Shown: positions 52,763-62,776, counted from the stretch's first letter. The stretch: 64,000 bases of DNA from Collimonas fungivorans Ter331 (GCF_000221045.1 NC_015856.1:3740542-3804541); one strand, 5' to 3'. Translations and numbers: made by a program. Notes: generated by a model from the sequence alone, not told the origin.

Positions 52763-53842
52763 ATGCGAACGCTGACACAACACCAACACACCGCCCGGCA
52801 AGCTGCCGAGCGCGACCCGCGCTGGGCGGCGGTACTGGCGCGCGATCCGGCCGCAGATACGCAATTTGTCTACGCCGTCAAGACCACCGGCGTGTATTGC
52901 CGCCCGAGCAGCCCGACACGCCTGCCGCGTCCGGAAAACGTCGAGTTTTTCGATACGCCGGCGGCGGCCGAAGCAGCCGGCTACCGGCCTAGCAAACGCG
53001 GCGCCGACCAGACCTCGGTGGCGGCCCAGCATGCCGAACTGGTAGCGGCCGCCTGCCGCCGCATCGAAAGCGCGGAAGAACTGCCGAGCCTGGAGGCGCT
53101 GGCGGCCGACGCCGGCCTCAGCCTGTTTCATTTCCACCGCGTGTTCAAGGCCGTCACCGGGCTGACGCCCAAGGCCTATGCTAACGCCCACCGCGCAAAA
53201 AAAATACGCGACCATCTCAGGCGCAGCCATTCCGTCACCGAGGCAATCTACGACGCCGGCTTCAATTCCAACAGCCGCTTCTATGAAGCCTCGGGCAAGG
53301 TGCTGGGCATGACGCCAACCGACTATCGCGCCGGCGGCGCCAACACCGATATCCGTTTTGCCATCGGCGAATGCTCGCTGGGGGCGATCCTGGTGGCGCG
53401 CAGCGAACGCGGCGTCTGCGCCATCTTCCTGGGCGACGATCCGAATGCGCTGGCGCACGACTTGCAGGATAAATTCCCGCGCGCCCACCTGATCGGCGCC
53501 GACCATGATTTCGAACAGCTGGTGGCACAAGTGGTGGGCTTCATCGAAGCGCCGGCCCTCGGCCTCGACCTGCCGCTGGATGTGCGCGGCACAGCTTTCC
53601 AGCAGCGCGTCTGGCAGGCGTTGCGCGACATACCTGCCGGCAGCACCACCAGCTATGCCGAAATCGCGGCCCGCATCGGTTCGCCCAAGGCGGTGCGCGC
53701 CGTGGCCCAGGCTTGCGCCGCCAACAGCCTGGCGGTAGCGATTCCCTGCCATCGCGTGATCCGCAGCGACGGCAGCGCCTCCGGTTATCGCTGGGGGGTG
53801 GAACGCAAGCACGCATTGCTGGAACGCGAACAAATAAAATGA
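52763..53842 (+). CDS. ada: Ada, bifunctional DNA methyltransferase and transcriptional activator, with degenerate zinc site
   Basis: A 359-residue protein with the three Ada parts: N-terminal methylphosphotriester domain (FVYAVKTTGVYCRPSSPTR...GYRPSKRG), AraC-type HTH (about residues 90-190; DAGLSLFHFHRVFKAVTGLTPKAYANAHR) and C-terminal O6-methylguanine methyltransferase with Cys329 (AIPCHRVIRSDG). Cys46 matches the E. coli acceptor Cys38, but the other three zinc cysteines are replaced: Ser50, Ser77 and Gly80. The usual CRPSC and RPCKRC motifs are therefore broken. Own Ada-box promoter upstream; a small Ada-like gene follows 7 bp downstream. Confidence 0.93.
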   Translation: MRTLTQHQHTARQAAERDPRWAAVLARDPAADTQFVYAVKTTGVYCRPSSPTRLPRPENVEFFDTPAAAEAAGYRPSKRGADQTSVAAQHAELVAAACRRIESAEELPSLEALAADAGLSLFHFHRVFKAVTGLTPKAYANAHRAKKIRDHLRRSHSVTEAIYDAGFNSNSRFYEASGKVLGMTPTDYRAGGANTDIRFAIGECSLGAILVARSERGVCAIFLGDDPNALAHDLQDKFPRAHLIGADHDFEQLVAQVVGFIEAPALGLDLPLDVRGTAFQQRVWQALRDIPAGSTTSYAEIAARIGSPKAVRAVAQACAANSLAVAIPCHRVIRSDGSASGYRWGVERKHALLEREQIK

Positions 53843-53849
53843 AACGAAA

Positions 53850-54128
53850 GTGAGTAAAGCGTGGCGGCTCGTCGGCGCCGACGGCAACAGCTATGACAGC
53901 GACCGTCCGGGCGCATTGGGCGGCCACCGCCGCAGCCGCATATACGGCCGCCTGGATTGCCGCGCGGCGTTACAGGCGATTGCACGCGGCGGTTATGTGA
54001 AGAACCGGGTGTTCTTTCTCAACCAGACTGATGCACGAGCCGCCGGCTACCGCCCTTGTGCAGTCTGCCTGCCGCAAGATTACGCACGCTGGAAAATGCA
54101 GCAGGACCAGGCGGCTGCAAGCCGGTAA
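53850..54128 (+). CDS. Small protein with Ada-like metal-binding domain
   Basis: A 92-residue protein with GTG start, 7 bp after ada. The segment SRIYGRLDCRAALQAIARGGYVKNRVFFLNQTDARAAGYRPCAVCLPQDYARWK matches the Ada_Zn_binding layout, with Cys37 and the CAVC pair Cys70/Cys73; the position of the usual second cysteine is not Cys. It lacks DNA-reader or methyltransferase domains. Its cysteines complement those missing in the adjacent Ada, but stand-alone relatives are common and the function is unknown. Probably co-transcribed with ada. Confidence 0.78.
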   Translation: MSKAWRLVGADGNSYDSDRPGALGGHRRSRIYGRLDCRAALQAIARGGYVKNRVFFLNQTDARAAGYRPCAVCLPQDYARWKMQQDQAAASR

Positions 54129-54131
54129 TTT

Positions 54132-54503
54132 TTACAGTGGGCGCAACTGCTCGTCCAGCGAACGCGTTTTTTCACTGACGACATCGCCGGTATGCAGCGT
54201 CGTCTTGCGTTCGATCAGCATGATGTGACACTCTTGTTCTGCTACCGGGTTATGCCGCACGCCTTTCGGCACCACGAACATTTCTCCTTCGCCCAACTCT
54301 ACCGTGCGGTCTTCCATCTCGATGCGCAGATGGCCTTTCAGGATCAGGAACAGTTCGTCTTCGTTGTCATGGCTGTGCCAGGCCAGCGAACCTTTTACCT
54401 TGGCGACCTTGACGTAAGAGTCGTCGACCTCGGCGACCACGCGCGGCGACCAGTGTTCTGTCAGTGAAGCTGCTATCTGTTGCGGTGAGCTGACGTTAGA
54501 CAT
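54132..54503 (-). CDS. Single-domain cupin protein
   Basis: A 123-residue small cupin. The metal-binding motif 1 is LAWHSHDNEDELFLILKGHLRIEM, with the HxH(x)nE ligands; motif 2 is GEGEMFVVPKGVRHNPVAEQECHIMLIE with its His. ATG 54503 has AGGAAA upstream; an alternative ATG at 54551 would overlap the preceding gene's stop. It follows the JmjC-like gene at 54548 on the same strand and may be co-transcribed. Function unknown. Confidence 0.82.
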   Translation of the reverse strand: MSNVSSPQQIAASLTEHWSPRVVAEVDDSYVKVAKVKGSLAWHSHDNEDELFLILKGHLRIEMEDRTVELGEGEMFVVPKGVRHNPVAEQECHIMLIERKTTLHTGDVVSEKTRSLDEQLRPL

Positions 54504-54547
54504 GATTTTCCTATCGGTTGCTGTTTCCATTAATTGCTGGAGGCCCA

Positions 54548-55573
54548 TCATGGGCCTTTCAGTTTGGTGGCCAGGTAATTCCGCACTTGCTGTTCCTGTT
54601 CCGTCGACATGTCGCCCAGCACGCCATGCCGGTGTGCGGGAATGTGCGCAGCCAGGTCTGCATTGTCGTCAAAGACATAGTGATTGAAGATGGCGGCCCA
54701 GGCCTGGCGATACGCCGGCGCCCGCTTCTTCAGATTGACCAGGGCCAGCATCAGGCTGTCGGAACCGGAGTGGATCGAATCGGCCGTGCCGACCGCGCCG
54801 CCCCACCAGTAATTGACCAGGATATTGCAAGCCTGCAGCGACTCGACATGGTGCCACCACAGCGGCGGTATGTAGAGCGCGTCGCCCGGCTCCAGTTCCG
54901 CCGACCGGGCCGCTTTCAGGGCATCCCTGAACCTGGGATATTTTTCGAAATCCGGCTCATTCAGCGCCACCATGCTGATCGGCGCACCGGTGGGCGCGAA
55001 ATCCAAAGGGCCGATATAAAGATTGCCGATCTGCTCCGGCGGGAACAGGGTAAAACGGCGCTTGCCGCTGACCACGCAGGCGATGTTATGGGCATCGTCA
55101 AAATGCGCGGGAGTGGTGACGGCGTTGCCTATCCAAATCCGAGGGATGACTTCCGGGCCAAGCACCGACAATCTGTTCTCATCCAGGAATCCCGGCAGGC
55201 AGCTGGAGATCAGCGCGCTCTGGGCCGCGACAGCCGGCGGATTGGCAAACTGCCGGTAGCGCAGCAATTGTTCGAGGATGACGGAAACCGGCAACCGGTT
55301 GCGCAGGTAGTTGAAGCCGTTCATGGCTTCATCGTAGAAGATGCGTCCCTTGGCTTGCGGCGGCGTCATGATCGCATCGACGTCGCTGCCGCTATCCAGT
55401 TTCCTCAGGTAGCCGCAAATCGCTTCGGTAGAAGTCTTGGCCAACCGCACTGCCGGCCAGTCTTTCACATAACCGCGCAGGACCACCGGCTGGTATTGGG
55501 TGGCGATCTCCTCCTTGAAGATGCGGTCGTCCACATCGTATCGTTCGGCAATCGCTTGCAAGTTCTGGCTCAT
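54548..55573 (-). CDS. JmjC-like cupin (cupin_8) family protein
   Basis: A 341-residue protein of the cupin_8/JmjC group: QPVVLRGYVKDWPAVRLAK near residue 28, the metal motif TTPAHFDDAHNIACVVSGKRRFTLFPPEQIGNLY (HxD) and distal His in LYIPPLWWHHVESL. Fe(II)/2OG-dependent hydroxylation of a protein or small molecule is expected. It is a distant paralogue of the gene at 2915-3856. It lies upstream of the single-domain cupin on the same strand. Confidence 0.85.
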   Translation of the reverse strand: MSQNLQAIAERYDVDDRIFKEEIATQYQPVVLRGYVKDWPAVRLAKTSTEAICGYLRKLDSGSDVDAIMTPPQAKGRIFYDEAMNGFNYLRNRLPVSVILEQLLRYRQFANPPAVAAQSALISSCLPGFLDENRLSVLGPEVIPRIWIGNAVTTPAHFDDAHNIACVVSGKRRFTLFPPEQIGNLYIGPLDFAPTGAPISMVALNEPDFEKYPRFRDALKAARSAELEPGDALYIPPLWWHHVESLQACNILVNYWWGGAVGTADSIHSGSDSLMLALVNLKKRAPAYRQAWAAIFNHYVFDDNADLAAHIPAHRHGVLGDMSTEQEQQVRNYLATKLKGP

Positions 55574-55649
55574 TCGGCTTCCTGGTAAAAGACGGCTATC
55601 AATTTGCCTGAGGAGGATAACTCGATTTGAGCTGATGATCCAGAATGCG

Positions 55650-56120
55650 TTATGGTGCGGCCGGTGCGATCATATGAATGTGTGAAATACCATCTTCGTC
55701 GTACAGCTCGCCGACAGGCTGGAAGCCAAAGCGACTATAAAACCGCTGCAAGTGCGCTTGCGCGCCGATCTTGACGTCATGCCCTGGAAACAGCCTGGCG
55801 GTTTGCGCCATGGCCTGCTGCATCAGTTCGTAACCGGCGCTTTTGCCGCGCAGCTCGGGCGCGGTCACTACCCGCCCGATCGACGGCAAGTGGAACGCTT
55901 GCCCCGGCGGCACGATGCGCGCATAGGCGCCCAGCTCGCCGTTCGGCAGATAACCCAGGCCGTGCCAGGAATGCAGATCGATACCGTCGGCATCCTGGAA
56001 TACGCAGGTCTGTTCCAGCACGAATACACGCTGCCGCAACTGCATCGCCGCATACAGCTGCACAGTGCTCAACTCCTGGAATGGCAACCAATGCCACTCC
56101 ATCATCGTTGCTTCTGCCAT
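55650..56120 (-). CDS. elaA: ElaA-type GNAT N-acetyltransferase
   Basis: A 156-residue acetyltransferase: WHWLPFQELSTVQLYAAMQLRQRVFVLEQTCVFQDADGIDLHSWHGLGYLPNGELGAYARIVPPG is typical of ElaA, with IGRVVTAPELRGKSAGYELMQQAM as the acetyl-CoA loop and YSRFGFQPVGELYDEDGISHIHM at the end. AAGGTG lies 4 bases before ATG 56120, itself 4 bp after the tldD stop, so it is the last gene of the minus-strand yhdP-nit-tldD group. Function unknown in E. coli as well. Confidence 0.9.
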   Translation of the reverse strand: MAEATMMEWHWLPFQELSTVQLYAAMQLRQRVFVLEQTCVFQDADGIDLHSWHGLGYLPNGELGAYARIVPPGQAFHLPSIGRVVTAPELRGKSAGYELMQQAMAQTARLFPGHDVKIGAQAHLQRFYSRFGFQPVGELYDEDGISHIHMIAPAAP

Positions 56121-56124
56121 CACC

Positions 56125-57585
56125 TTAAGCGGTGCCGCCGACAGTCACGCCGTCGATGCGCAAGGTAGGCTGGCCGACGCCGACCGGCACGCTCTGGCCT
56201 TCCTTGCCGCAGACGCCGACGCCGGGATCGAGCTTCATGTCGTTGCCGATCATGGAAACCCGGTTCAGCACGTCCGGACCGTTGCCGATCAGGGTTGCGC
56301 CCTTGACCGGATAGGTGACCTTGCCGTTTTCGATCATGTAGGCTTCGCTCGCCGAAAACACGAACTTGCCGTTGGTGATATCGACCTGGCCGCCGCCGAA
56401 ATTGACTGCGTACAAACCATTCTTCACCGACGCCAGGATTTCCGCCGGATCCTTGTCGCCGGCCAGCATGTAGGTGTTGGTCATGCGCGGCATCGGCAGG
56501 TGGGCGAACGATTCGCGGCGGGCATTGCCGGTCACCGGCATCTTCATCAGGCGCGCGTTCATGGTGTCCTGGATGTAGCCTTTCAGGATGCCGTCTTCAA
56601 TCAGGGTGGTGCACTGGCTAGGATTGCCTTCGTCGTCGATGTTCAGAGAACCGCGGCGGTCGGCGATGGTGCCGTCATCCACCACGGTGACGCCCTTGGC
56701 CGCCACCCGTTCGCCGATGCGGCCGGAGAACGTGCTGGAACCCTTGCGGTTGAAATCGCCTTCCAGGCCGTGGCCGATCGCTTCGTGCAGCAGGATGCCA
56801 GGCCAGCCAGGTCCGAGCACCACGGTCATCGGACCGGCCGGAGCCGGCCGCGCGTCCAGGTTGACCAGCGCCGAAGCGACTGCATCGGCCGCGTACTGCT
56901 CCAGCAGGGCGTCGCTGAAATAACTGTAGCTGTAGCGTCCGCCGCCGCCGCTGCTGCCGGTTTCACGGCGGCCGTTCTGTTCGACGATAACTGTCACCGA
57001 CAGGCGCACCAGCGGCCGGATATCGGCGGCGATCACACCGTCGCTGCGCGCCACCAGCACCACATCGTATTCTGCGGCCAGGCCGGCCATCACTTGCACC
57101 ACGCGCGGATCCTTGGCGCGCGCCAAGCGCTCTACCCGTTCCAGCAGCTTGACCTTTTCGGTGGCGTCCAGCGACACCAGCGGGTCGTTTGGCAGATAGA
57201 GCGAGCGGCCGCCGCTTTGCTGCATGCCGGCGGCGATCTTGATCTTGCCGGCGCCCTGGCGGGCGATGGTGCGGGTAGCTACCGCAGCATCGTGCAGGGC
57301 GCGCTCGGAAATTTCATCGGAATACGAAAACGCGGTCTTGTCGCCGGAAATGGCGCGCACGCCGACTCCCTGGTCGATGGAGAAACTGCCGGTCTTGACG
57401 ATGCCTTCTTCCAGGCTCCAGCCTTCGCTCTTGGTGAACTGGAAGTAGAGATCAGCGTAGTCGACCTTGTGCGTGAACATGGTCCCCAGCGCTTTCAGCA
57501 AGCTCGATTCGTCCAGGCCGAAAGGCGTCAGCAGGATATCGCGCGCGATGGCTAAAGTGCCCAGGTTTGGTTCAAATGGTTTCAT
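56125..57585 (-). CDS. tldD: TldD metalloprotease subunit
   Basis: A 486-residue protein with the zinc motif [11 protein letters not shown] around residue 266, preceded by [16 protein letters not shown] and followed by [24 protein letters not shown]. The N-terminal [42 protein letters not shown] matches TldD. TldD with TldE/PmbA degrades unstructured peptides and processes some modified peptides. PmbA is not in the window. Part of the conserved minus-strand order yhdP-nit-tldD. Confidence 0.95.
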   Translation of the reverse strand: MKPFEPNLGTLAIARDILLTPFGLDESSLLKALGTMFTHKVDYADLYFQFTKSEGWSLEEGIVKTGSFSIDQGVGVRAISGDKTAFSYSDEISERALHDAAVATRTIARQGAGKIKIAAGMQQSGGRSLYLPNDPLVSLDATEKVKLLERVERLARAKDPRVVQVMAGLAAEYDVVLVARSDGVIAADIRPLVRLSVTVIVEQNGRRETGSSGGGGRYSYSYFSDALLEQYAADAVASALVNLDARPAPAGPMTVVLGPGWPGILLHEAIGHGLEGDFNRKGSSTFSGRIGERVAAKGVTVVDDGTIADRRGSLNIDDEGNPSQCTTLIEDGILKGYIQDTMNARLMKMPVTGNARRESFAHLPMPRMTNTYMLAGDKDPAEILASVKNGLYAVNFGGGQVDITNGKFVFSASEAYMIENGKVTYPVKGATLIGNGPDVLNRVSMIGNDMKLDPGVGVCGKEGQSVPVGVGQPTLRIDGVTVGGTA

Positions 57586-57698
57586 TGGTATTCCGGTTTT
57601 ACTGTGGTGTAGTACGGATTGTAGAGCATCCGGGGCCGGGCTGGTCCTGGCGCTGAAAATAGTAATATCTAATAGTAAATTCGTATTGCCAACGATTG

Positions 57699-58529
57699 CT
57701 ACAACTTGCGATGCAGCAACGCCGGCAAACTGTCCCGCACTCCCTTAAGGAAATGGGGGTCGATGCTGCCGCAGACAAGGCCCTCGCCCTCCGCCAGCAC
57801 CGATTTAATTTCACCCCAGGGGTCGATCAGCATGCTGTGGCCCCAGGTGCGGCGGCCGTTGGGGTGTTTGCCGCCTTGCGCCGCCGCCAGCACATAACAC
57901 TGGTTTTCGACGGCGCGGGCGCGCAGCAGGATTTCCCAGTGGGCCTTGCCGGTGGTGTAGGTAAACGCCGCCGGCACCACGATCAGGCTGCAATCGCCCA
58001 GCGCCCGGTACAGCTCAGGGAAACGCAAGTCATAGCAGACCGACAAGCCGACCTTGCCGAACGGCGCTTGGAAACTGCCGGTGTCCTTGCCGTAGACGAT
58101 GGTGCGCGCTTCATCGTAGGATTCCTCGCCCTTGCTGAAGCTGAACAGGTGGATCTTGTCGTAGCGGCTGACCTGGCGGCCGTCGGGGTCGAACACCAGA
58201 GTGGTGTTGAGCACCTTGCCGACCTCGTCGGCGATCATTGGCAAGGTGCCGCCGATCAGCCAGATGCCATGCTCTCGCGCCAGCTGCGCCATGAAAGTCT
58301 GGATCGGCCCTTCGCCCAGGATTTCGGCGCAGGTCAGCTTGTCGGTATCCTGCATGCCCATGATCGGCCAGTACTCGGGCAACAGCACCAGCTGCGCGCC
58401 CTGCGCGGCGGCTTCGGCCACCAGGCGCCGCGCGGTGTTGAAATTTTCTTCCAGCACCGGCGTCGACACCATCTGGATCGCGGCGACGTTGAAACTGGCT
58501 GAACTGGCTGAGCTGGGTATTTGGCTCAT
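57699..58529 (-). CDS. Nitrilase-superfamily carbon-nitrogen hydrolase (Nit1/deaminated glutathione amidase-like)
   Basis: A 276-residue amidase with the Glu-Lys-Cys triad: [20 protein letters not shown] and [17 protein letters not shown]. The [17 protein letters not shown] and [18 protein letters not shown] stretches match the Nit1 branch, which hydrolyses deaminated glutathione. It lies 38 bp after yhdP and 113 bp before tldD, a conserved order in Burkholderiales. Confidence 0.9.
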   Translation of the reverse strand: MSQIPSSASSASFNVAAIQMVSTPVLEENFNTARRLVAEAAAQGAQLVLLPEYWPIMGMQDTDKLTCAEILGEGPIQTFMAQLAREHGIWLIGGTLPMIADEVGKVLNTTLVFDPDGRQVSRYDKIHLFSFSKGEESYDEARTIVYGKDTGSFQAPFGKVGLSVCYDLRFPELYRALGDCSLIVVPAAFTYTTGKAHWEILLRARAVENQCYVLAAAQGGKHPNGRRTWGHSMLIDPWGEIKSVLAEGEGLVCGSIDPHFLKGVRDSLPALLHRKL

Positions 58530-58567
58530 GGTGCGGACTCCTGTGCGGGAACAAAGCTAAGGAAAAA

Positions 58568-61500
58568 TTACCGGCCGGATGACAAGTCAGGCGTGCTCGC
58601 CGTCGGCGTTTCGGTCTTGTGATCGAGTTTGGTCACGACCGGATCGGTCCAGCCGCCGGTAATATTATATTCAAAGGTGAAGGCCCGCATCAGCGGGTCG
58701 CGCAGGAACAGCTGCGCCAGGAAGGTGCCGATGCCGATCACCGGATTGATCGCCAGCGCCACCACCGAGGCGGTGCCGGCATTAATCTCTGGCAGCACCG
58801 CCACGTGCAGGTCCTGGGTCTCGCGCGCGATGTCGGCCACGCCGTCCATCAGCACCGTGGCGCTGACGCCGCGCATCTTGAAATTGTCGGTATGCGCCTT
58901 GCCTTGGGTGATGGAAGCGGTGCCGACGACGCTGTCGAAAGCAAAACCTTCAGAAAAGATGTCGCGGAAATCCAGCGTCAGGCGGCGCGGCAGCGATTGC
59001 AGGCTGAGCACGCCGAGCAGCTTGGCGGCGCCCGGGTCGACTTTCAGGAACTGGCCAGCCGCCATGTCCAGGTTGATCTGGCCGGACAAGGATGGGATAT
59101 CCATGGTGAACGGCAAACCCTTCCAGCTGACTTCGCCGTCCATCCGTCCCTTGGCGGCGCGCAGCACGTGCGCAAAACCGAAACGGTCCAGCAGCTTGCC
59201 GGCATCGGCGATGTCCATGGCGTAGGTCAGGCTGGTGGTGTTGTCGCCGTTGACGGAGGTCCATTTGCCGTCGGCCTTCAATTCCGCATCGGGATTCTTG
59301 ATCGACAGTTTATGGATGCGCCATTCGTTGCCGACATTGGCGCGTACATTGTTGGCGCTCAGTTCAAGCCGTCCGAGCTTCTTGCCGAGCAGCTGGAAAT
59401 CTTCGGCGACGATGTCCAGCCCGGGAATCTGGGTGGAGCCGCCCTTGCCTTCCAGCACGTCACCGACATCCGTCTCGCCGCCCTGAGGAATGATCAGCGA
59501 AGACAGGCGCGCGGTCACCTTGCCGAGGCCGCGGCCCGAGGGTGAAGCGTTCCAGGTCACAAAACCCGAAGCCTGCCTGGAGTCGATGTTGACCTGCCAG
59601 GCGTTTTTCTGATGGGTCGCGCCCAGCACCACGTTGTCCAGCGTCTTGCCCAGCAGGATCAGCTGGCCGGCCCTGACCGACACCAGGTTCGGTTCGGCAT
59701 ACTGCGCCAGGCCGGTCAGGGGCGTTTCCTCGCCCGTCTTGACGGCGCCGTCCTCGTTCAAGGCGCCGGCCAGGTTGTTCCAGGCGTCGACGTTCAAGGT
59801 CTTGGCGTTCATGTTGATCGCCACCCCGCTATCCGGTTCCGGCAGAGGCGAATTGATGCCGATGCCGCCGCGCAGGATTTTCCAGTCGGCCGGCTTGCCA
59901 TTCTCGACGGCGTTCTTGCCGAGCGGCTTCTGCCGCTGGTAACGCGCAACGATGGCCGATCCCAGCGCCAGCTTGAGTTCATCGCGCGCCATTGCCGCAT
60001 CGTCGGAAGCGACGCCGAGCCACTCGAATTTGAACGGCATGGCTTCGCTGGCGCTCTTGCGCAAGGGTTCAGGGAAATCCAGGCCTATGCCTTGCAAGCT
60101 GGATTCGACCACCAGCTCCGGATGATGGTCGCGGATCGCCACGGTGGCGGTGTAACGGCTGCTGCCGCTGGCGTGCGACAGCAGCTTTTGCATCGCCGCG
60201 GCGGGATATATGGCGCGCAGGCCGTCGGCGCCGGCGTTGCCTTCGATCTTGATCAGGGTCTGGCGGTCAGCCTGGGTGCCGCCGCTGGCTTGCACCGGCC
60301 CGCCCAGCAGGCTGCCCTTGATGCCGTTCAGGTTGAAGCCTTTTTCGTTGAATTCCAGCTGGCCGGTGGCGTTGGCGATAGGCGGAATGATCTTTTGCAG
60401 GACCACGTCATTGTTCTGGAATTGCAGCACGCCGGTGACCTTGGCGTCGATCAGATGGGCCAGCGGCAACTGCAGGTTCAGCTGCAGCTTGGCGTTGCCC
60501 TTGGCTTGCGATTCGCTGGTGAAGCTGTCGATCCAGTGCAGCACCGGACTGTCTTTGGTGAACTGCACGAAATTCTGCAAGGCGCCGGCAGCGCTGCCGT
60601 CGATCAGCAGCATCTCGTCGTGCGACGACAGGTCCGGTACGGTCGCCGTCACGTCGCTCACCGCCACCTCCGAGGTTTGCGCGCTGGCGGCCTTGATCTG
60701 CAGGCGCGTGCGGTCCACCGCGAACGTGCCCTCTATCTTTTCCAGCAACGGCCACAGAGGCTGCTTGCCGTCCTGGCCAACATGCGCGGGATCGTATTCA
60801 AGGGTGCCGTTTTCTATTTTGCCGGCAATGCTGAATTCGCCTTTCGGTTTAGCGTTCGCGGTGTCGGTGCGGAACGGGAAATCGGCCAGGTCGCCCTTGA
60901 GCCTGATCGTTACGTCTTTTGCCTTGCCTTCCTTGAGCGCGCCGACCAGCCAGTTGCGCAAATGCTCGGGGGTATGCAGCGGCAGGTAGTTGCCGATTTT
61001 TTTCAGGTCGAATTCGCTGATGTTGCCGGTCATGTCGATCACCCCCAGCGCGCCGTCGCGGCGATCGTGGCGATCTTGCAGCGGCAACAGGTGCGTGCCC
61101 GACAAAGACCCGGCCAGGCCATCCTGGACGAAATTCATGCTGTCGATCTGCAGCAGCACATTCTTTTGCTGGAAATTCCAGCGCGCCTGCATGTCGAGCT
61201 TGTCGAAAGGCAGCAGCGGCGCGTCGAAGAAGCCGGGCAGCTCCAGCTGGGTTTTTTCCGATTTCAGGTTGACGCTGCCGCCCTCCTGGTTGGCGTTGAC
61301 GCTGCCGCTCAGGTTATCGACCCCGGGAATCCCCGGCACCGCGGCTTGCGCCGGCTGGCTGGCAGTCTTGGGCTGCGCCGCACGGGGCGCTTGGGCCTTG
61401 ACGGTCAAACCTTCGAACTGGCCTTTTGCGCTGTACGATGCGATCGCCGGATAAGCGCCCTGCCATTGCGCGGCAAAATCGCGCAACTGGCCGCGCGGCG

Positions 61501-62776
61501 CAAAATCGTCAATCATCTTGATCTGTGCAGCGCTCAGGGGCAGGCGCTGAGCAAAACTCGCCAGCGTCTGCAAATCCAGCTGCCTGGCCTGCAAGCTGTA
61601 TTTTTCCGCTTGCTTGCCTTGCGCCGGCACATACGATTCGCTGATGGTAGTGCGCGGCAGGCTCAGGCCGTCGGCGGTCTTCAGTGAAAAATCGGTGAGC
61701 GTTACCGTGTGGCCGTTGGCGCCGAAGGACGGCACGCCGTCTTGCGGCGCCGGCCCCAGTTCCTCATGGGCGGAAACCCGTCCGCTGATATTCTCCAGGG
61801 CCAAGGGCTGCAGGTCGGGCCGCAGCCGCATGGCCAGGCCGTCCAGTTCAAGATCGGCGGTAAAGTTGCTCATCTTGGCGTGGTCCAGGTCCAGCCAGGC
61901 TTGGACCGCGCCCTTGCCCTGGCTGATTTCGACCGGATAGTCGAAGTAAGGCTTCCACACGGTCAGGTCGGCGTCGTGCAGGTTGGCGTAGAGGGTGCCG
62001 GTCCAGCGCTTGACATCGGCGGTCTTGTGGGTAAATACCGGATGGACAAAATTCGCCCGCACATCCAGCGGCGCGGCGAATGACGCCGGCGGCGTCGCCC
62101 GCACCGACAATTGATGGCGGCGCCAGCGGTTTTGCAGCACCAGGTCGATATTGGTCAGGACCAGTTCCGGCGCCTTGCGCAAGTCGTCGCGCCAGCGCAG
62201 CTGACCGTCGCGGATCACGATCTTGCGCTGGGCCAGCAGCCATTCGGCGCCGGCGCCATCGTTTTCCTGCTTGGAATTGACCAGGATGCCGGCCACGAAC
62301 AGATTGCCCTGGGCATCGCGCTCGACCTGCAAATCGGGTTTATTGATCTCCAGCGAAGCCAGCCGGACGGCGCCCACCAGCGCGGAGCGCCAGGAAATGG
62401 TGGCCGCCACCTGCGGCAAGGTCAGGGCGGGCTGACCTCCTTTATCGTGCACCACTACGTTGTCCAGCACCAGGTGCGGCTGCAAGCCATGCCAGGATGC
62501 CTGGATCGCGCCGATCGAAATCGGATTGCCCACTGTTTTGCTGACGATATGCTCAACTTCAGCCTTGTAGTAGCCGACGTTCGGCAACACTACATAACGC
62601 AAACCCAGGAACAGTCCGCAAAACAGGAAATACGCCACGACCAGCAATGTCAGCAAAGCGCCCAGCAGATGATGGGTAACCAGGTTAACGTGTTTGTAAG
62701 TGGCAATCCCGGCGCGCCAGCAGATGGCAAGCTTGCTGGCCGGCGACGGGATTTTTGCTTGTTCTTCCAACATCAA
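58568..62776 (-). CDS. yhdP: YhdP family AsmA-like envelope protein
   Basis: A 1402-residue protein with one N-terminal transmembrane anchor (VTHHLLGALLTLLVVAYFLFCGLFLGLRYVVLPNV, about residues 33-67) and a long repetitive beta-rich body of the YhdP/TIGR02099 type (DUF3971 region near GNPISIGAIQASWHGLQPHLVLDNVVVHD). The AsmA-like C-terminus reads PLMRAFTFEYNITGGWTDPVVTKLD. Such proteins bridge the inner and outer membranes and take part in phospholipid transport. The start has no strong ribosome site. Divergent from glnE. Confidence 0.93.
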   Translation of the reverse strand: MMLEEQAKIPSPASKLAICWRAGIATYKHVNLVTHHLLGALLTLLVVAYFLFCGLFLGLRYVVLPNVGYYKAEVEHIVSKTVGNPISIGAIQASWHGLQPHLVLDNVVVHDKGGQPALTLPQVAATISWRSALVGAVRLASLEINKPDLQVERDAQGNLFVAGILVNSKQENDGAGAEWLLAQRKIVIRDGQLRWRDDLRKAPELVLTNIDLVLQNRWRRHQLSVRATPPASFAAPLDVRANFVHPVFTHKTADVKRWTGTLYANLHDADLTVWKPYFDYPVEISQGKGAVQAWLDLDHAKMSNFTADLELDGLAMRLRPDLQPLALENISGRVSAHEELGPAPQDGVPSFGANGHTVTLTDFSLKTADGLSLPRTTISESYVPAQGKQAEKYSLQARQLDLQTLASFAQRLPLSAAQIKMIDDFAPRGQLRDFAAQWQGAYPAIASYSAKGQFEGLTVKAQAPRAAQPKTASQPAQAAVPGIPGVDNLSGSVNANQEGGSVNLKSEKTQLELPGFFDAPLLPFDKLDMQARWNFQQKNVLLQIDSMNFVQDGLAGSLSGTHLLPLQDRHDRRDGALGVIDMTGNISEFDLKKIGNYLPLHTPEHLRNWLVGALKEGKAKDVTIRLKGDLADFPFRTDTANAKPKGEFSIAGKIENGTLEYDPAHVGQDGKQPLWPLLEKIEGTFAVDRTRLQIKAASAQTSEVAVSDVTATVPDLSSHDEMLLIDGSAAGALQNFVQFTKDSPVLHWIDSFTSESQAKGNAKLQLNLQLPLAHLIDAKVTGVLQFQNNDVVLQKIIPPIANATGQLEFNEKGFNLNGIKGSLLGGPVQASGGTQADRQTLIKIEGNAGADGLRAIYPAAAMQKLLSHASGSSRYTATVAIRDHHPELVVESSLQGIGLDFPEPLRKSASEAMPFKFEWLGVASDDAAMARDELKLALGSAIVARYQRQKPLGKNAVENGKPADWKILRGGIGINSPLPEPDSGVAINMNAKTLNVDAWNNLAGALNEDGAVKTGEETPLTGLAQYAEPNLVSVRAGQLILLGKTLDNVVLGATHQKNAWQVNIDSRQASGFVTWNASPSGRGLGKVTARLSSLIIPQGGETDVGDVLEGKGGSTQIPGLDIVAEDFQLLGKKLGRLELSANNVRANVGNEWRIHKLSIKNPDAELKADGKWTSVNGDNTTSLTYAMDIADAGKLLDRFGFAHVLRAAKGRMDGEVSWKGLPFTMDIPSLSGQINLDMAAGQFLKVDPGAAKLLGVLSLQSLPRRLTLDFRDIFSEGFAFDSVVGTASITQGKAHTDNFKMRGVSATVLMDGVADIARETQDLHVAVLPEINAGTASVVALAINPVIGIGTFLAQLFLRDPLMRAFTFEYNITGGWTDPVVTKLDHKTETPTASTPDLSSGR

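Noticed and set aside
56065-57555. 496-codon plus-strand frame opposite tldD
   Set aside because: Shadow of tldD; composition dominated by His/Arg/Ala/Gly with no domain resemblance.
59612-61687. 691-codon open frame on the plus strand opposite yhdP
   Set aside because: It is antisense to the well-supported yhdP gene, is rich in Arg/Gln/His as expected from GC-rich codons read in reverse, and shows no family pattern.
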